A stretch of DNA of 64,000 bases from Zhongshania aquimaris (GCF_019312595.1 NZ_JAHWDQ010000005.1:144478-208477); one strand, 5' to 3'. Shown: positions 42,038 to 52,327, counted from the first letter of the stretch. Program-made: numbers and translations. Notes: generated from the sequence alone by a model not told the origin.

Positions 42038-42283
42038 GTTGTTTGTCGTCGTGCTTGGATGTCCTGCTATTCTTATTTGTATTCAATATATTGATTTTTA
42101 TGGGTTTTTTATAAATTTTTCTTTCTTTGGGTGGTGCTTATAGGTTTTCTTGGTTTGTGTGAATATTGAACAGCACAAAAATCTTCTTGCCGCTGTGGTC
42201 TACCTAGCGGCCATTTGCTGGGCTTGTTTAAAGCAATTCTGTTAAACTTCGCGACCCAGTATCCGTGACAAAGAGATAGAGTT

Positions 42284-43330
42284 ATGGCGGAACAAGCTTC
42301 AGCGCAACAAGTGGTTCGCGAACATTTGGCGCAGTTGCATGAGCAGCCCAAGGTGCCCGCAGAAGAGCGGGCGGCCTTGCGTGAAAAAATTAAGCGCCTG
42401 TTGATTGAGAGAAATGCGGTGCTTGTTGCTCATTATTACACCGACCCTGAAATCCAGGCGCTGGCCGAAGAGACCGGTGGCTGTGTGTCTGACTCTTTAG
42501 AAATGGCGCGGTTTGGACGAGACCATGCGGCTGCGACGCTGGTGGTTGCCGGTGTTAAATTTATGGGTGAGACGGCAAAAATCTTGTCGCCGGAAAAGCG
42601 CGTGCTGATGCCAACTCTGGAGGCAACATGCTCCCTGGATATTGGTTGCCCTATCGACGAGTTTTCTGCTTTTTGCGATGAGCACCCTGACCGTACCGTG
42701 GTTGTGTACGCCAATACCTCGGCAGCGGTAAAAGCGCGCGCTGATTGGGTTGTTACCTCAAGTATTGCTTTAGATGTGGTTGACTACCTGGACAGTGAGG
42801 GTGAGAAAATTCTGTGGGCGCCCGACAAGCATCTCGGTGACTACGTTCGCCGCGAAACAGGAGCCGACGTGTTGTTGTGGGATGGCGCCTGTATTGTCCA
42901 CGAGGAATTTAAAGCCCAGGGTATTCTCGATCTTAAAAAGGTGTACCCCGATGCAGCGGTGTTAGTGCACCCTGAATCACCCGCTAGCGTTGTTGCCTTG
43001 GCCGATATGGTTGGTTCCACCACCCAGATTATTAATGCGGCGCGCGACCTACCTAATAAGCAAATGATAGTAGCTACCGATCAGGGCATTTTTTATAAGC
43101 TGCAGCAGTTGGTGCCAGATAAGGAATTTATCATTGCGCCCACAGCGGGCAGTGGCGCGACTTGTCGGAGCTGTGCAAATTGCCCCTGGATGGCAATGAA
43201 TGCACTTGATAATTTGGCGGCGGTACTTGAAAGCGGCTCAAATGAAGTGTTTGTTGACCCAGAGCTTGGCGTGCAGGCTATGAAACCGCTGACGCGCATG
43301 TTGGATTTCGCAGCGGGTAAGCGTCGATAG
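42284..43330 (+). CDS. nadA: Quinolinate synthase A
   Basis: This cytoplasmic enzyme of NAD biosynthesis has 348 residues and condenses iminoaspartate (from NadB) with dihydroxyacetone phosphate to quinolinate. It needs a 4Fe-4S cluster: C116 ([10 protein letters not shown]), C203 (DGACIVHE) and C300 (in CRSCANC, residues 294-300) match the three ligands known in the Escherichia enzyme. Other signatures are [22 protein letters not shown] and [15 protein letters not shown]. Length is normal for the long-form enzyme. AGAG precedes ATG 42284. nadA next to an M48 protease and a TusA-like gene is a known order in Pseudomonas. Confidence 0.97.
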   Translation: MAEQASAQQVVREHLAQLHEQPKVPAEERAALREKIKRLLIERNAVLVAHYYTDPEIQALAEETGGCVSDSLEMARFGRDHAAATLVVAGVKFMGETAKILSPEKRVLMPTLEATCSLDIGCPIDEFSAFCDEHPDRTVVVYANTSAAVKARADWVVTSSIALDVVDYLDSEGEKILWAPDKHLGDYVRRETGADVLLWDGACIVHEEFKAQGILDLKKVYPDAAVLVHPESPASVVALADMVGSTTQIINAARDLPNKQMIVATDQGIFYKLQQLVPDKEFIIAPTAGSGATCRSCANCPWMAMNALDNLAAVLESGSNEVFVDPELGVQAMKPLTRMLDFAAGKRR

Positions 43331-43350
43331 CATAACGTCATGTCCGAAAA

Positions 43351-43378
43351 AAAACGCCGCTGAAATAGCGGCGTTTTT
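43351..43378. terminator. Bidirectional Rho-independent terminator
   Basis: AAAACGCCGCT (43351-43361) and AGCGGCGTTTTT (43367-43378) form a strong stem with a five-base loop. A-rich and T-rich flanks serve both nadA (+) and the M48 gene (-). Confidence 0.92.
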
Positions 43379-43410
43379 GTATTTGTTTTGCAGTATTTAA
43401 TAAAGGCGCC

Positions 43411-44895
43411 CTATAGTCGCTTCAGTTTTTCTTCCATATCAGCGATGTCTTTTAGTCGCTGGCGAATTCGGCTTTGCTCAATATGATTGTTGCCCGTGCG
43501 CTCATAGCCATAGCGCAATTGCTGTTTGGCGCGCTCAAACTGGCCGACAAGAATAAAGTACTCGGCGCGGGCGAGATGGACACCCAAAATATTGCCGGCT
43601 AAGCCGCGGACCTCTGCCAGTTGATACCATAGATTGGGATCGTCAGGTCGCTCCTGTGACTGCCTGCTGAGTAGAATGTCGGCTTCGTTGTAGCGGTTGG
43701 CCTCTTGAAATACCTGCGCTAACTCCATGGTATAAGGGTTGTTACCCGGTGTAATAGCCAGTTGATTACTCAGCATGGCAATCGCTTTGTCATACTCCTT
43801 TTTACCGATAAGAATATCGGCCTCCGCAATGCGGTAGGCGATTCGCTGGCCATCGTCCTCGAGCAAGGGGGCGAGTTCTTGTGCCGCCTCATCCCAGCGC
43901 TCGAGTTTGATCAGGGCGATGACTACCCCGTAGCGATGGGCCTCGCCGTTAACGCTATTCGTCCCAGACCAGTTTTTAAGTAGATCCTCGGCATTATTAC
44001 TATGAAATAGCGTGGCGCGCATTTTCATCAGTTGATAATTGAGATTGTCGGTATATACCTTGCGCGGATACTGGCGGGCGCGGTTTTTACTGTCGGCGAC
44101 ACGGCTGTCAGTGAGGGGGTGGGTGAGCAGAAACTCCGGTGGCTTGGAGCGCGCGTACCGCAGATTTTTACCCATATTTTCGAACATCGCTGGCACCGCG
44201 TTGGGGTCCATACCCGACTTGGCCAAGGTTTCCATGCCGAGGCGATCCGCCTCTTGTTCGTTTTGCCGACTAAAGCGCAGCTGGCTGTCGAGGGCGGCGG
44301 CCTGCGTTGCGGTGATGGCAGCTATGCCGGCATCGGCACCGGCGGTGGCGGCGAGTACTACGCCGGCCAGTAGGCCCGCTAAAGTGGGAATAGTACTTTG
44401 CGCAGATTTGTCTAGCGAGCGAGTAAAGTGGCGTTGACTGATGTGAGCGATTTCGTGGGCGAGCACCCCGGCAAGCTGGGCCTCATTGTCGGTGTTCAGG
44501 AATAAACCGCTGTGAACACCGATTACGCCGCCGGGCACGGCAAAGGCGTTGATCGTCGGGTTATCTACCACGACAGTTTCGAGGCGCCGATCTTTGAGTT
44601 CGCTGTTAGACACCAGTTTGTATAGCAGTGACTCGATATAGTCCTGCATCAGGGGGTCATCAACGGTTTTTACGCGACTGCGGAACATTTTCAGCCACAT
44701 CCTGCCCAAGTCGTGCTCTTGCTGGGCGGAATAGCGCGATGCGGTAACGTCTCCTAGGTCAGGTAGATTATCTGAGGAGTTGTAATCAGCTGTGCTAAAG
44801 CTTGCGCATAGCAACAGACCAATACCGAGTAGATGTTTAAACACTGTCAATCTTATATACCTTACATCGCGGAATCTGGGGCGCTTATTCATCAT
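43411..44895 (-). CDS. bepA: M48-family periplasmic metalloprotease/chaperone with TPR domain (BepA-like)
   Basis: This protein of 494 residues, close to the usual 487, has an N-terminal hydrophobic signal (LLGIGLLLCASFS). The zinc protease motif is H147-E148-IA-H151, with the third ligand in the QNEQEADRLG segment. A C-terminal TPR region follows (repeats such as AYRIAEADILIGKKEYDKAIAML). BepA monitors outer-membrane assembly, promoting LptD maturation and degrading stalled barrel proteins. In a genome with many TonB receptors this role is important. A perM-like gene is nearby, as in Escherichia. It is convergent with nadA and divergent from tusA. Confidence 0.9.
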   Translation of the reverse strand: MMNKRPRFRDVRYIRLTVFKHLLGIGLLLCASFSTADYNSSDNLPDLGDVTASRYSAQQEHDLGRMWLKMFRSRVKTVDDPLMQDYIESLLYKLVSNSELKDRRLETVVVDNPTINAFAVPGGVIGVHSGLFLNTDNEAQLAGVLAHEIAHISQRHFTRSLDKSAQSTIPTLAGLLAGVVLAATAGADAGIAAITATQAAALDSQLRFSRQNEQEADRLGMETLAKSGMDPNAVPAMFENMGKNLRYARSKPPEFLLTHPLTDSRVADSKNRARQYPRKVYTDNLNYQLMKMRATLFHSNNAEDLLKNWSGTNSVNGEAHRYGVVIALIKLERWDEAAQELAPLLEDDGQRIAYRIAEADILIGKKEYDKAIAMLSNQLAITPGNNPYTMELAQVFQEANRYNEADILLSRQSQERPDDPNLWYQLAEVRGLAGNILGVHLARAEYFILVGQFERAKQQLRYGYERTGNNHIEQSRIRQRLKDIADMEEKLKRL

Positions 44896-45000
44896 ACAAG
44901 AGCGCGTAGCCTATGACCCTATTAATTACGAAAAGTGCTTGCTTGGGACTGCCATCGTCGCAGGCTATACTAGCCTTTTATTGTGTTATGCCACGGAATT

Positions 45001-45231
45001 ATGACTGATATAAATGTCTTTTTGGACGCCATGGGCCTAGAGTGCCCGCTGCCCTTATTAAAAGCAAAGCAAGCGCTTAATCGCATGGCTAGCGGAGAAG
45101 TGCTGGAGGTTTTAGCAACGGATGCGGGTTCCGTGCGCGATTTTGACGTGTTTGCCAAGCAAAGTGGCAATACCTTATTACTAAGCGAGGATAACGACGG
45201 CACCTATCGCTATCTATTTGAAAAGAAGTAA
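45001..45231 (+). CDS. tusA: TusA/SirA-like sulfur-carrier protein
   Basis: This 76-residue protein has the sulfur-carrier signature in MGLECPLPLLKAKQALNRM, with Cys-Pro-x-Pro holding the persulfide cysteine. GEVLEVLATDAGSVRDFDVFAKQSGN follows, as in the family. ATG 45001 is used, since six further upstream residues would be untypical. TusA proteins pass sulfur for tRNA thiolation or molybdenum-cofactor enzymes. The homologue beside the M48 protease in Pseudomonas is a TusA-type protein, so the exact branch (true TusA or paralogue) is open. It is followed 42 bases later by the perM-like gene. Confidence 0.9.
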   Translation: MTDINVFLDAMGLECPLPLLKAKQALNRMASGEVLEVLATDAGSVRDFDVFAKQSGNTLLLSEDNDGTYRYLFEKK

Positions 45232-45273
45232 CACTGCCCGATTTACATCACTAATCTTATAGGAACCTCAGTC

Positions 45274-46359
45274 ATGCTGGGTATTGTTCGTTCATGGTTT
45301 GATCGCCTGTTTGCAGAAGAAGAAACCGTGGTCTTACTGCTGTTAATTGTCGCTTGCCTACTGCTGATGCTGACGCTAGGTAATGTTCTCGTGCCTATTG
45401 TTGCCAGTATTGTGCTGGCATTTATGATGCAGGGAATTATTGCTCGTCTTAGCAGTATGGGCGTGTCCCACTGGCTTACCATCACCATTACCTATCTTGT
45501 TTTTGTGGGCGTTTTCTTTGGCGTGCTGGTGGTGTTATTGCCGTTGGTTTGGCAGCAGCTAACTAATTTATTCCAGGAATTACCCACCATGCTGCGTAAA
45601 TTGCAGCAGTTACTATTGTTGCTTCCCCAGCGCTCAGAGATGTTCACCGAGCAACAAATTCGAGACTGGATGGCCCTTGCAAGCAAGGAACTCGGGTCGG
45701 TGGGGCAATACTTGCTAAGTTTTTCGATCGCGCAGCTACCCAATGTTGTCGGCTTGATGATTAACATCATACTTATCCCAATTCTGGTATTTTTCTTTCT
45801 GAAAGATAAAGCAACAATTCTTGCTTGGCTGTCGAGTTTTCTGCCGTATCGACGCCCTCTGTTGAACGCGGTTTGGGCCGAGATGAATGTTCAAGTTGCA
45901 AACTATGTGCGTGGCAAAGCAATCGAAATTGTCATTGTCGGGTCTGTTTCTTATATCGCATTTGTCGTAATTGGCTTGAATTACTCCGCCTTGCTGGCGC
46001 TCGCCGTGGGGCTTTCCGTTGTGATTCCCTATATCGGTGCGGCGGTGGTGACTTTACCGGTGTTGTTGGTCGGTTTCATTCAATGGGGTTGGGGCGGGGA
46101 GTTTTTGACCCTGTTTATTGTCTACAGCGTGATCCAAGCGCTAGACGGCAATGTATTAGTACCACTGCTATTTTCTGAGGCAGTGAATATGCATCCGGTC
46201 GCGATCATAGTCTCGGTGCTGGTATTTGGTGGAATTTGGGGTATGTGGGGTGTGTTTTTTGCGATCCCCTTGGCCACTTTGGTGAAGGCGATTTTATACG
46301 CTTGGCCGCGACCAAAGATTCCGGAGCCAGATGTTAGCGAGCTATCAGTGAGTGAGTAA
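45274..46359 (+). CDS. perM: AI-2E/PerM-family inner-membrane transporter
   Basis: This polytopic membrane protein of 361 residues has about seven to eight helices. Early ones are near residues 20-65; then comes a long cytoplasmic helix with LFQELPTMLRKLQQLLLLLPQ. The C-terminal core contains IPYIGAAVVTLPVLLVGFIQWGWGGEF and the conserved ending HPVAIIVSVLVFGGIWGMWGVFFAIPLATLVKA. Members include TqsA, PerM and Na+/H+ antiporter-like proteins; the transported solute is not established here. The perM symbol is supported by closeness to a bepA-like gene, as in Escherichia. AGGAA precedes ATG 45274. Confidence 0.85.
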   Translation: MLGIVRSWFDRLFAEEETVVLLLLIVACLLLMLTLGNVLVPIVASIVLAFMMQGIIARLSSMGVSHWLTITITYLVFVGVFFGVLVVLLPLVWQQLTNLFQELPTMLRKLQQLLLLLPQRSEMFTEQQIRDWMALASKELGSVGQYLLSFSIAQLPNVVGLMINIILIPILVFFFLKDKATILAWLSSFLPYRRPLLNAVWAEMNVQVANYVRGKAIEIVIVGSVSYIAFVVIGLNYSALLALAVGLSVVIPYIGAAVVTLPVLLVGFIQWGWGGEFLTLFIVYSVIQALDGNVLVPLLFSEAVNMHPVAIIVSVLVFGGIWGMWGVFFAIPLATLVKAILYAWPRPKIPEPDVSELSVSE

Positions 46360-46426
46360 GCGAGACAGGGCTTGGGCTGTGATTCGCGTAGGGCTTCGAA
46401 AGCGTAAACAAATTTAAGGACCGTTT

Positions 46427-49276
46427 GTGAAATATTTGAAATCTCTTGGTGTGTTGGTATTTGTTTTTCTGTTGGCGGCTTGCAGTGGATTGGGTTCCGA
46501 CTGGCTGGCTGAAAAAAGTGATAGTAGCGCGGTTTTAAAACCGGCCAGCGATCAACGGGAATACCGCTACGCGGAGCTTGAGAACGGTCTAAAAGTGATG
46601 CTGATTTCCGACGCCGGTGCAGATAAGGCGGCGGCATCGCTAGACGTCAATGTGGGGAGTCGCCAAGACCCCAGAAATTATCAAGGTTTAGCCCACTTTT
46701 TAGAGCATATGTTGTTTTTGGGTACTGAAAAATACCCAGAAGCTGGCGCCTATCAGGCGTTTATCACTGCCCACGGCGGCAGTCACAATGCCTTTACTAG
46801 TTTTGAACACACCAATTATTTTTTTGATATCAGTGCCGATTCTTTAGCGCCAGCGCTGGATCAGTTTGCGCAATTTTTTGTGGCGCCCTTGTTCAATGCA
46901 GAGTACGTGCAGCGTGAAGTCAATGCGGTGAACTCCGAGTACCGGGCCCGGATCCGCGATGACGCTCGTCGAGAATTGTCGGTATTCAAAGCGCAAGTCA
47001 ATCAAGCCCATCCCTTTGCAAAATTTTCTGTCGGCAATCTTGATACCTTGCAGAGTGCCAACGAGCTTGCATTGCGGGAACAGCTGTTAGAATTTTATCG
47101 CAAGAATTATTCCGCCAATATTATGACCTTGACGGTGATAGGCAGGGAGTCACTCGACGAGCTAGCGGCGATGGTGCTGCCAAAGTTTAGCGATGTTAAA
47201 AATCGCAGCCGACATCTTGCGCCGATTACAGAGCCACTTTTCACTGCGGGTGATTTGCCGCGCTGGGTGAATATTCAGCCGGTCCAAAATCGTCGCTCGG
47301 TATCGATTAATTTCCCGGTGCCGGACGCGGAAAAATACTGGCACAACAAGCCACTGAACTACATTGGTAATATTCTTGGTCACGAAGGCCGCGGTAGTTT
47401 GCTGTCCGTTCTAAAAGCGCGGGGCTGGGCTGACAGCTTAAGCGCAGGGCAGAGTTTTGATTATCAGGGTGGTGCGCTGTTTGGTGTCGATGTGGCCTTG
47501 ACGGAGTCCGGGCAAAAGCATGTCGATGAGATTGTTGGTTTGGTATATCAAAGCATTGCCGAATTGCGTCTCAAGGGCGTGGAGGCTTGGCGTTTCGAGG
47601 AGCAAGCAGGGTTGGCGATGCAGGAGTTTATGTTTCGAGCACAGCCTGCGGCAATTAACGAAGTTGTGCAGTTGTCTATGGGTTTGCAGCGCTATCCAGC
47701 GCAAGAGTTATTGCGTGGCCCATATTTAATGGATGAATATCGCCCTGAGTTACTCGCCGAATTTTTGGCTGAAATGACGCCGGAAAATAGTTTTATTAGT
47801 CTGGTCGCTCCAAGCGTAAATGCTGATATTGAAATACCCCGCTATCAAGTTAATTACGGTGTGAGGGAGGTGACAGCAGATCAGTTGACTGCCCTGATAC
47901 CCATGAGTACAGAGGGGTTAGATTTGCCCGCTAAGAACAATTTTATTGCTTCTGACTTTGCGCTCAAAAAAGGTGATGGTTCGGTAGGCCCTAAATTGCT
48001 CGCCGATGCGCCCTTGGAGTTGTGGTTAAACACCGACGATATTTTTGAGTTGCCAAAGGGCCGAGTGTACTTGCTGCTTGAATCCGAGGAGGTGGTCGCC
48101 GATGCTGATCGGCGTGCGAAAAGTGACCTGTGGCTGCGGATGGTAAAAGACCAGCTCAATGAACTTGCCTACCCCGCGCAATTGGCGGGCTTGGATTTTG
48201 ATGTGTCGGTAGGCTGGCGCGGTATTCAAATTAGCGTGGGTGGCTTCAATCAAAAGCAGGGCGAGCTGCTGCGCGAATTGCTGACGGTATTGAAAAAGCC
48301 AGAATGGCAGCAAGATCGTTTTGAGCGCTTAAAAGCGCAGCGCCTGCGCCAGTTTGAGAATGCGGCGCGCCAATCACCGTATCAACAAGTTGTGGCTGAA
48401 TTGCCGCGGATGTTGAATCTTGAAAACCCTGGATTAAAGGCCCATGAAGCCGCAACCAAAGCCGCGACGATAGCGGCAGTTGCTGATCATGCACAGGCAG
48501 TGATGGGGCAGTTGCATTTGCGGATGATGGTCGACGGCAACTTTAGTGAAGGCGACGCCAGGTCGTTGGCAGAGGTAGTGACCACGACGTTGCCGACGGC
48601 AACCGAAAGGCGTTCGCCATCGCAGTTTATAAGTCATCTTGCGGTGGGTACGGCCGTGCGGGAAATCGACGCGGAACACGATGATAGCGCCGTATTACTT
48701 TATGTTCAGAGCGCGGTAAAAGGTCTGCAGGCGAGGGTGGCAATGGGCCTGAGCGCGCAAATGTTGAGCGCAGATTTTTATCATCAACTGCGCACTCAAA
48801 AGCAGTTAGGTTATGTGGTGAGCGCCAGCGTTTATCCCCAGCGAGAAGTCGCTGGCATGATCTTTTTAGTGCAGTCGCCGGTAATGGATCCCGCTTCGGT
48901 GCAGGCTGAGATTAACGCCTATATTCAGCAGTGGTTGAAGACCGGGGTTGATGAAGCTAGTTTTGAAAAGCATAAGGCGGGATTGTTGCTGCGCCTTGCA
49001 GAGCAGCCTGAAAATTTATGGGATGCGGCTAGTCGTCACTGGCAGGATTTATTGGATGACTACCTGAAATTTAACAGCCGAGATTTATTGGTTCAGGCCT
49101 TAACTGATCTGAGCTATGCGGATTGGTTGGCGGTGACGCAGCGGGATCTGGGCGCGGGGCAGCGCGCACTTTTGGTCTATAACGCCGGTAAGTGGCCGCA
49201 ATCGCAGCCAAAGGGCAAGCCTAGTGGTGAGCCTGCACGATTTAAAGAAGCGCTGCCGTTTTATCGCTTTGAGTGA
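46427..49276 (+). CDS. M16-family (insulinase/pitrilysin-like) zinc metalloprotease, lipoprotein
   Basis: This 949-residue protein starts at GTG 46427, with AAGGA upstream. A lipoprotein signal ends FLLAAC with Cys19, so it is membrane-anchored in the periplasm. The inverted zinc motif is H90-FLE-H94 with the distal Glu in NAVNSEYRAR. Four homologous domains are expected at this length: the active N-terminal domain, the inactive C-terminal half, and a late LRTQKQLGYVVSASVYPQ block typical of pitrilysins. It degrades short peptides. Anchored pitrilysins occur in several marine gammaproteobacteria. It stands between perM and aceE with its own spacing. Confidence 0.93.
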   Translation: MKYLKSLGVLVFVFLLAACSGLGSDWLAEKSDSSAVLKPASDQREYRYAELENGLKVMLISDAGADKAAASLDVNVGSRQDPRNYQGLAHFLEHMLFLGTEKYPEAGAYQAFITAHGGSHNAFTSFEHTNYFFDISADSLAPALDQFAQFFVAPLFNAEYVQREVNAVNSEYRARIRDDARRELSVFKAQVNQAHPFAKFSVGNLDTLQSANELALREQLLEFYRKNYSANIMTLTVIGRESLDELAAMVLPKFSDVKNRSRHLAPITEPLFTAGDLPRWVNIQPVQNRRSVSINFPVPDAEKYWHNKPLNYIGNILGHEGRGSLLSVLKARGWADSLSAGQSFDYQGGALFGVDVALTESGQKHVDEIVGLVYQSIAELRLKGVEAWRFEEQAGLAMQEFMFRAQPAAINEVVQLSMGLQRYPAQELLRGPYLMDEYRPELLAEFLAEMTPENSFISLVAPSVNADIEIPRYQVNYGVREVTADQLTALIPMSTEGLDLPAKNNFIASDFALKKGDGSVGPKLLADAPLELWLNTDDIFELPKGRVYLLLESEEVVADADRRAKSDLWLRMVKDQLNELAYPAQLAGLDFDVSVGWRGIQISVGGFNQKQGELLRELLTVLKKPEWQQDRFERLKAQRLRQFENAARQSPYQQVVAELPRMLNLENPGLKAHEAATKAATIAAVADHAQAVMGQLHLRMMVDGNFSEGDARSLAEVVTTTLPTATERRSPSQFISHLAVGTAVREIDAEHDDSAVLLYVQSAVKGLQARVAMGLSAQMLSADFYHQLRTQKQLGYVVSASVYPQREVAGMIFLVQSPVMDPASVQAEINAYIQQWLKTGVDEASFEKHKAGLLLRLAEQPENLWDAASRHWQDLLDDYLKFNSRDLLVQALTDLSYADWLAVTQRDLGAGQRALLVYNAGKWPQSQPKGKPSGEPARFKEALPFYRFE

Positions 49277-49314
49277 CGAGGTGTTGTTGTGACATTGGGC
49301 GTAAGCCATTGTTT

Positions 49315-49343
49315 TTGATAGATTCTATGATAATGTTTTAATA
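49315..49343 (+). promoter_or_regulatory. Candidate aceE promoter
   Basis: TTGATA (49315-49320) with a 17-base spacer and TTAATA (49338-49343), or TAATAA with 18, lies in A/T-rich DNA 38 bases past the M16 stop. It would give an unusually long leader of about 290 bases before aceE. Confidence 0.4.
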
Positions 49344-49402
49344 ATTTATTCATATAATAAATAGTCTCATTTAGTTGATTTATGATTGAAAAACTGTGAG
49401 AA

Positions 49403-49529
49403 TTTCCATCGCTCAAAGTCTGTAAACCAGACCTTAAGCGATGGAAATAACCCTGTATTCGGGTGTTCACAGGCTCAAAAGGCCTGTGCTTAACCCAACT
49501 GGGCCAGGTGATAACCGTCACTCACAGGC
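49403..49529 (+). other. Structured aceE leader with competing hairpins
   Basis: TTTCCATCGCT (49403-49413) pairs perfectly with 49437-49447, with a second inner stem. Next CACAGGC (49468-49474) pairs with GCCTGTG (49482-49488), which could instead pair with a second CACAGGC at 49523-49529. The AAGCAT-C-ATGCTT palindrome is at 49591-49603. No gene is visible in 49277-49643. I see no PdhR-type operator. Confidence 0.5.
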
Positions 49530-49643
49530 TGATTTTAAACACACGGAGCTGATCGCTCTCCGGTGAATCAGTTGTAAGCGGAACACATCCAAGCATCATG
49601 CTTGCTGGTCTGGACAGCCCACTGTATTGGTAAAGGACTGTGT

Positions 49644-52307
49644 ATGTATCAAGACCAAGATTTGCGTGAAGATCTCGATCCCCAAGAAACCCAGGAATGG
49701 CTTGAAGCCCTTGATGGTGTACTTAAAAACGGTGGTCGCGCGCGTACTGCATTTTTAATGAAACGACTCGCCAAGCACGCGACACGTGCGGGTACTGAAC
49801 TTCCTTCCGCAATTACCACCTCTTTTCGTAATACCATCGAACCCAATAATGAACGTCGCATGCCGGGCGACTTGTTTATGGAGCGCAAAATTCGCTCGAT
49901 GATTCGCTGGAATGCCCTGGCAATGGTGATGCGTGCCAACGATAACAACGAGGGATTGGGCGGTCATATTTCGAGCTTTTCTTCGTCGGCAACCTTGTAC
50001 GATGTGGGCTTTAACTACTTTTTCCGTGGCGGTGAAAAGGCCGATTTAATCTACTATCAGGGCCACAGCTCACCTGGCATGTACGCGCGCTCCTACCTAG
50101 AGGGCCGAATAGATGAGAAGCAGCTCGATGGCTTCCGGCGTGAAGTTGATGGCAATGGTTTATCTTCGTACCCACATCCTTGGCTAATGCCAGATTACTG
50201 GCAGTTCCCAACCGTGAGCATGGGCTTGGGACCGATTCAGGCGATTTATCAAGCCCACGTGATGAAGTACCAGCAGAGCCGTGGTTTGGTTGATCACGGC
50301 GATCGCAAGGTTTGGTGCTTTATGGGTGACGGCGAAAGTGACGAGCCAGAATCGTTGGGTTCTATCGCGCTGGCTGGCCGTGAAAGTTTGGATAATCTCA
50401 TCTTTGTTGTGAACTGTAATTTGCAGCGGTTGGATGGGCCGGTGCGCGGTAACGGCAAAATTATTCAGGAACTGGAAGGGGTTTTCCGCGGCGCGGGTTG
50501 GAATGTCGTCAAAGTTATTTGGGGGCGTCACTGGGATAAATTATTAGAAAAAGATACGACTGGTTTATTGCGTCGCCGCATGAATGAAGTGGTAGACGGC
50601 GAGCTACAAAACTATAAGGCCAATGGCGGTGCCTATACCCGCAAGCATTTCTTTGGCAAATATCCCGAATTATTAGAGTTAGTTAAAGACCTGTCTGACG
50701 AAGATATTATGTATCTCAATCGCGGCGGTCATGACCCTTATAAGGTGTATGCAGCCTACGCGCAGGCGATGGAAACCAAAGGTCGCCCCACCGTTGTGTT
50801 GGCAATGACGGTGAAAGGCTACGGCTTGGGTGAGGGCGGGGAGGCGCAAAACGAGGCGCACTCAGTCAAAAAACTCGATTTGGACGAACTGAAAAAATTC
50901 CGCGACCGTTTTGGCGTGCCAATCAGCGATGAAGATTTGAAATCAGTACCTTATTATCGTCCTGCTGAAGACAGTCCTGAAATGGTCTATATGCGCAAGC
51001 GCCGCGAAAAACTCGGCGGATTCTTACCCGCGCGCCAAGCTGATTTTCAGGCGGTAACAACACCTGCGATAGACACCTTTAGCGCACAGCTAAAAGCCAC
51101 GGGCAAACGTGAAATTTCGTCTACCATGGCCTTTGTGCGTATTTTATCCAGTCTTGTGAAAGACAAGGAAATTGGTTCTCGGATCGTCCCCATTGTGCCG
51201 GATGAAGCCCGTACCTTTGGTATGGAAGGTATGTTCCGCCAGCTCGGGATTTATTCCTCGCAGGGCCAGCGGTACACCCCGCACGACTCCGATCAGGTCA
51301 TGTACTACAAAGAAGATAAGCAGGGCCAAATTTTAGAAGAAGGCATTACCGAGGCTGGCGCGTTTTCAGCGTGGTTGGCGGCGGCGACGTCGTATAGCAA
51401 TCATCACTACCCGATGATTCCATTTTATATTTTTTATTCTATGTTCGGCTTTCAGCGGATTATGGATCTTGCTTGGGCTGCGGGTGATTCCCAGGCGCGG
51501 GGCTTCTTGATTGGCGCCACAGCGGGACGGACCACCTTGAACGGTGAAGGCCTGCAGCATCAGGACGGGCACAGTCATTTAATGGCGAACATGATTCCAA
51601 ACTGTGTGTCTTACGACCCGACCTACTCCTATGAGCTGGCGGTGATTATTCAAGATGGCATGCGGCGCATGTATCAGGACAAGGAAAATGTCTTTTACTA
51701 CGTCACCGTCATGAATGAAAACTACGGTCACCCGGATATGCCGGAAGGCTGCGAGGCGGGCATTGTAAAAGGCTTGTATTGCCTTACCGCGTCGACGGTT
51801 AAGAAGCCGAAACTCAAAGTGCAATTGATGGGTAGCGGTACTATTTTGCGGGAAGTTGAGGCTGCTGCGGCAATATTAAAAGCGGATTATAAGGTTGAGG
51901 CGGATATCTGGAGCGCAACCAGTATTAATCTGTTGCGTCGTGATGGTTTGGATTGTGAGCGCTGGAATATGCTGCACCCAGAGAGTGAGCCGCGTGTGCC
52001 TTATGTGACCGAACTGCTGCGAGGCAAGCAGGGACCGGTAGTTTGCGCAACAGATTATATTAAGTCCTATGGCGAGCAGTTGCGTCCGTATATAGAGGCG
52101 CGTTATGTCGTATTGGGTACTGACGGTTACGGCCGTTCAGATACCCGAGCCAAGCTTCGTCAACACTTTGAAGTGGATAGGCAATATATTGTGATTGCGG
52201 CGTTAAAGGCCTTGGCTGATGATGGCCAAATTGCTTTGAGCGAAGTGACCAAAGCCATCAAGGCCTTTGGTTTAGACGTGGATAAAATCAATCCGCTTTC
52301 TCGCTAA
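49644..52307 (+). CDS. aceE: Pyruvate dehydrogenase E1 component, homodimeric type
   Basis: This thiamine-diphosphate enzyme of about 887 residues decarboxylates pyruvate and transfers the acetyl group to the E2 lipoyl arm. ATG 49644 (MYQDQDLRED) with AAAGGA upstream is preferred; a further upstream ATG adds an untypical 14 residues. The ThDP/Mg motif is GDGESDEPESLG...NCNLQRLDGPVRGNG. Early DLFMERKIRSMIRWNALAMVMRAN is typical of the gammaproteobacterial single-chain E1. Length matches the Escherichia enzyme. It forms an operon with aceF, 20 bases downstream; no E3 gene follows, so lpd lies elsewhere. Confidence 0.97.
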   Translation: MYQDQDLREDLDPQETQEWLEALDGVLKNGGRARTAFLMKRLAKHATRAGTELPSAITTSFRNTIEPNNERRMPGDLFMERKIRSMIRWNALAMVMRANDNNEGLGGHISSFSSSATLYDVGFNYFFRGGEKADLIYYQGHSSPGMYARSYLEGRIDEKQLDGFRREVDGNGLSSYPHPWLMPDYWQFPTVSMGLGPIQAIYQAHVMKYQQSRGLVDHGDRKVWCFMGDGESDEPESLGSIALAGRESLDNLIFVVNCNLQRLDGPVRGNGKIIQELEGVFRGAGWNVVKVIWGRHWDKLLEKDTTGLLRRRMNEVVDGELQNYKANGGAYTRKHFFGKYPELLELVKDLSDEDIMYLNRGGHDPYKVYAAYAQAMETKGRPTVVLAMTVKGYGLGEGGEAQNEAHSVKKLDLDELKKFRDRFGVPISDEDLKSVPYYRPAEDSPEMVYMRKRREKLGGFLPARQADFQAVTTPAIDTFSAQLKATGKREISSTMAFVRILSSLVKDKEIGSRIVPIVPDEARTFGMEGMFRQLGIYSSQGQRYTPHDSDQVMYYKEDKQGQILEEGITEAGAFSAWLAAATSYSNHHYPMIPFYIFYSMFGFQRIMDLAWAAGDSQARGFLIGATAGRTTLNGEGLQHQDGHSHLMANMIPNCVSYDPTYSYELAVIIQDGMRRMYQDKENVFYYVTVMNENYGHPDMPEGCEAGIVKGLYCLTASTVKKPKLKVQLMGSGTILREVEAAAAILKADYKVEADIWSATSINLLRRDGLDCERWNMLHPESEPRVPYVTELLRGKQGPVVCATDYIKSYGEQLRPYIEARYVVLGTDGYGRSDTRAKLRQHFEVDRQYIVIAALKALADDGQIALSEVTKAIKAFGLDVDKINPLSR

Positions 52308-52327
52308 TCGTTGATAAGGATTTTTTT

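Noticed and set aside
49277..49643. PdhR operator before aceE
   Set aside because: No ATTGGT-N3-ACCAAT-like dyad is visible in the leader or candidate promoter.
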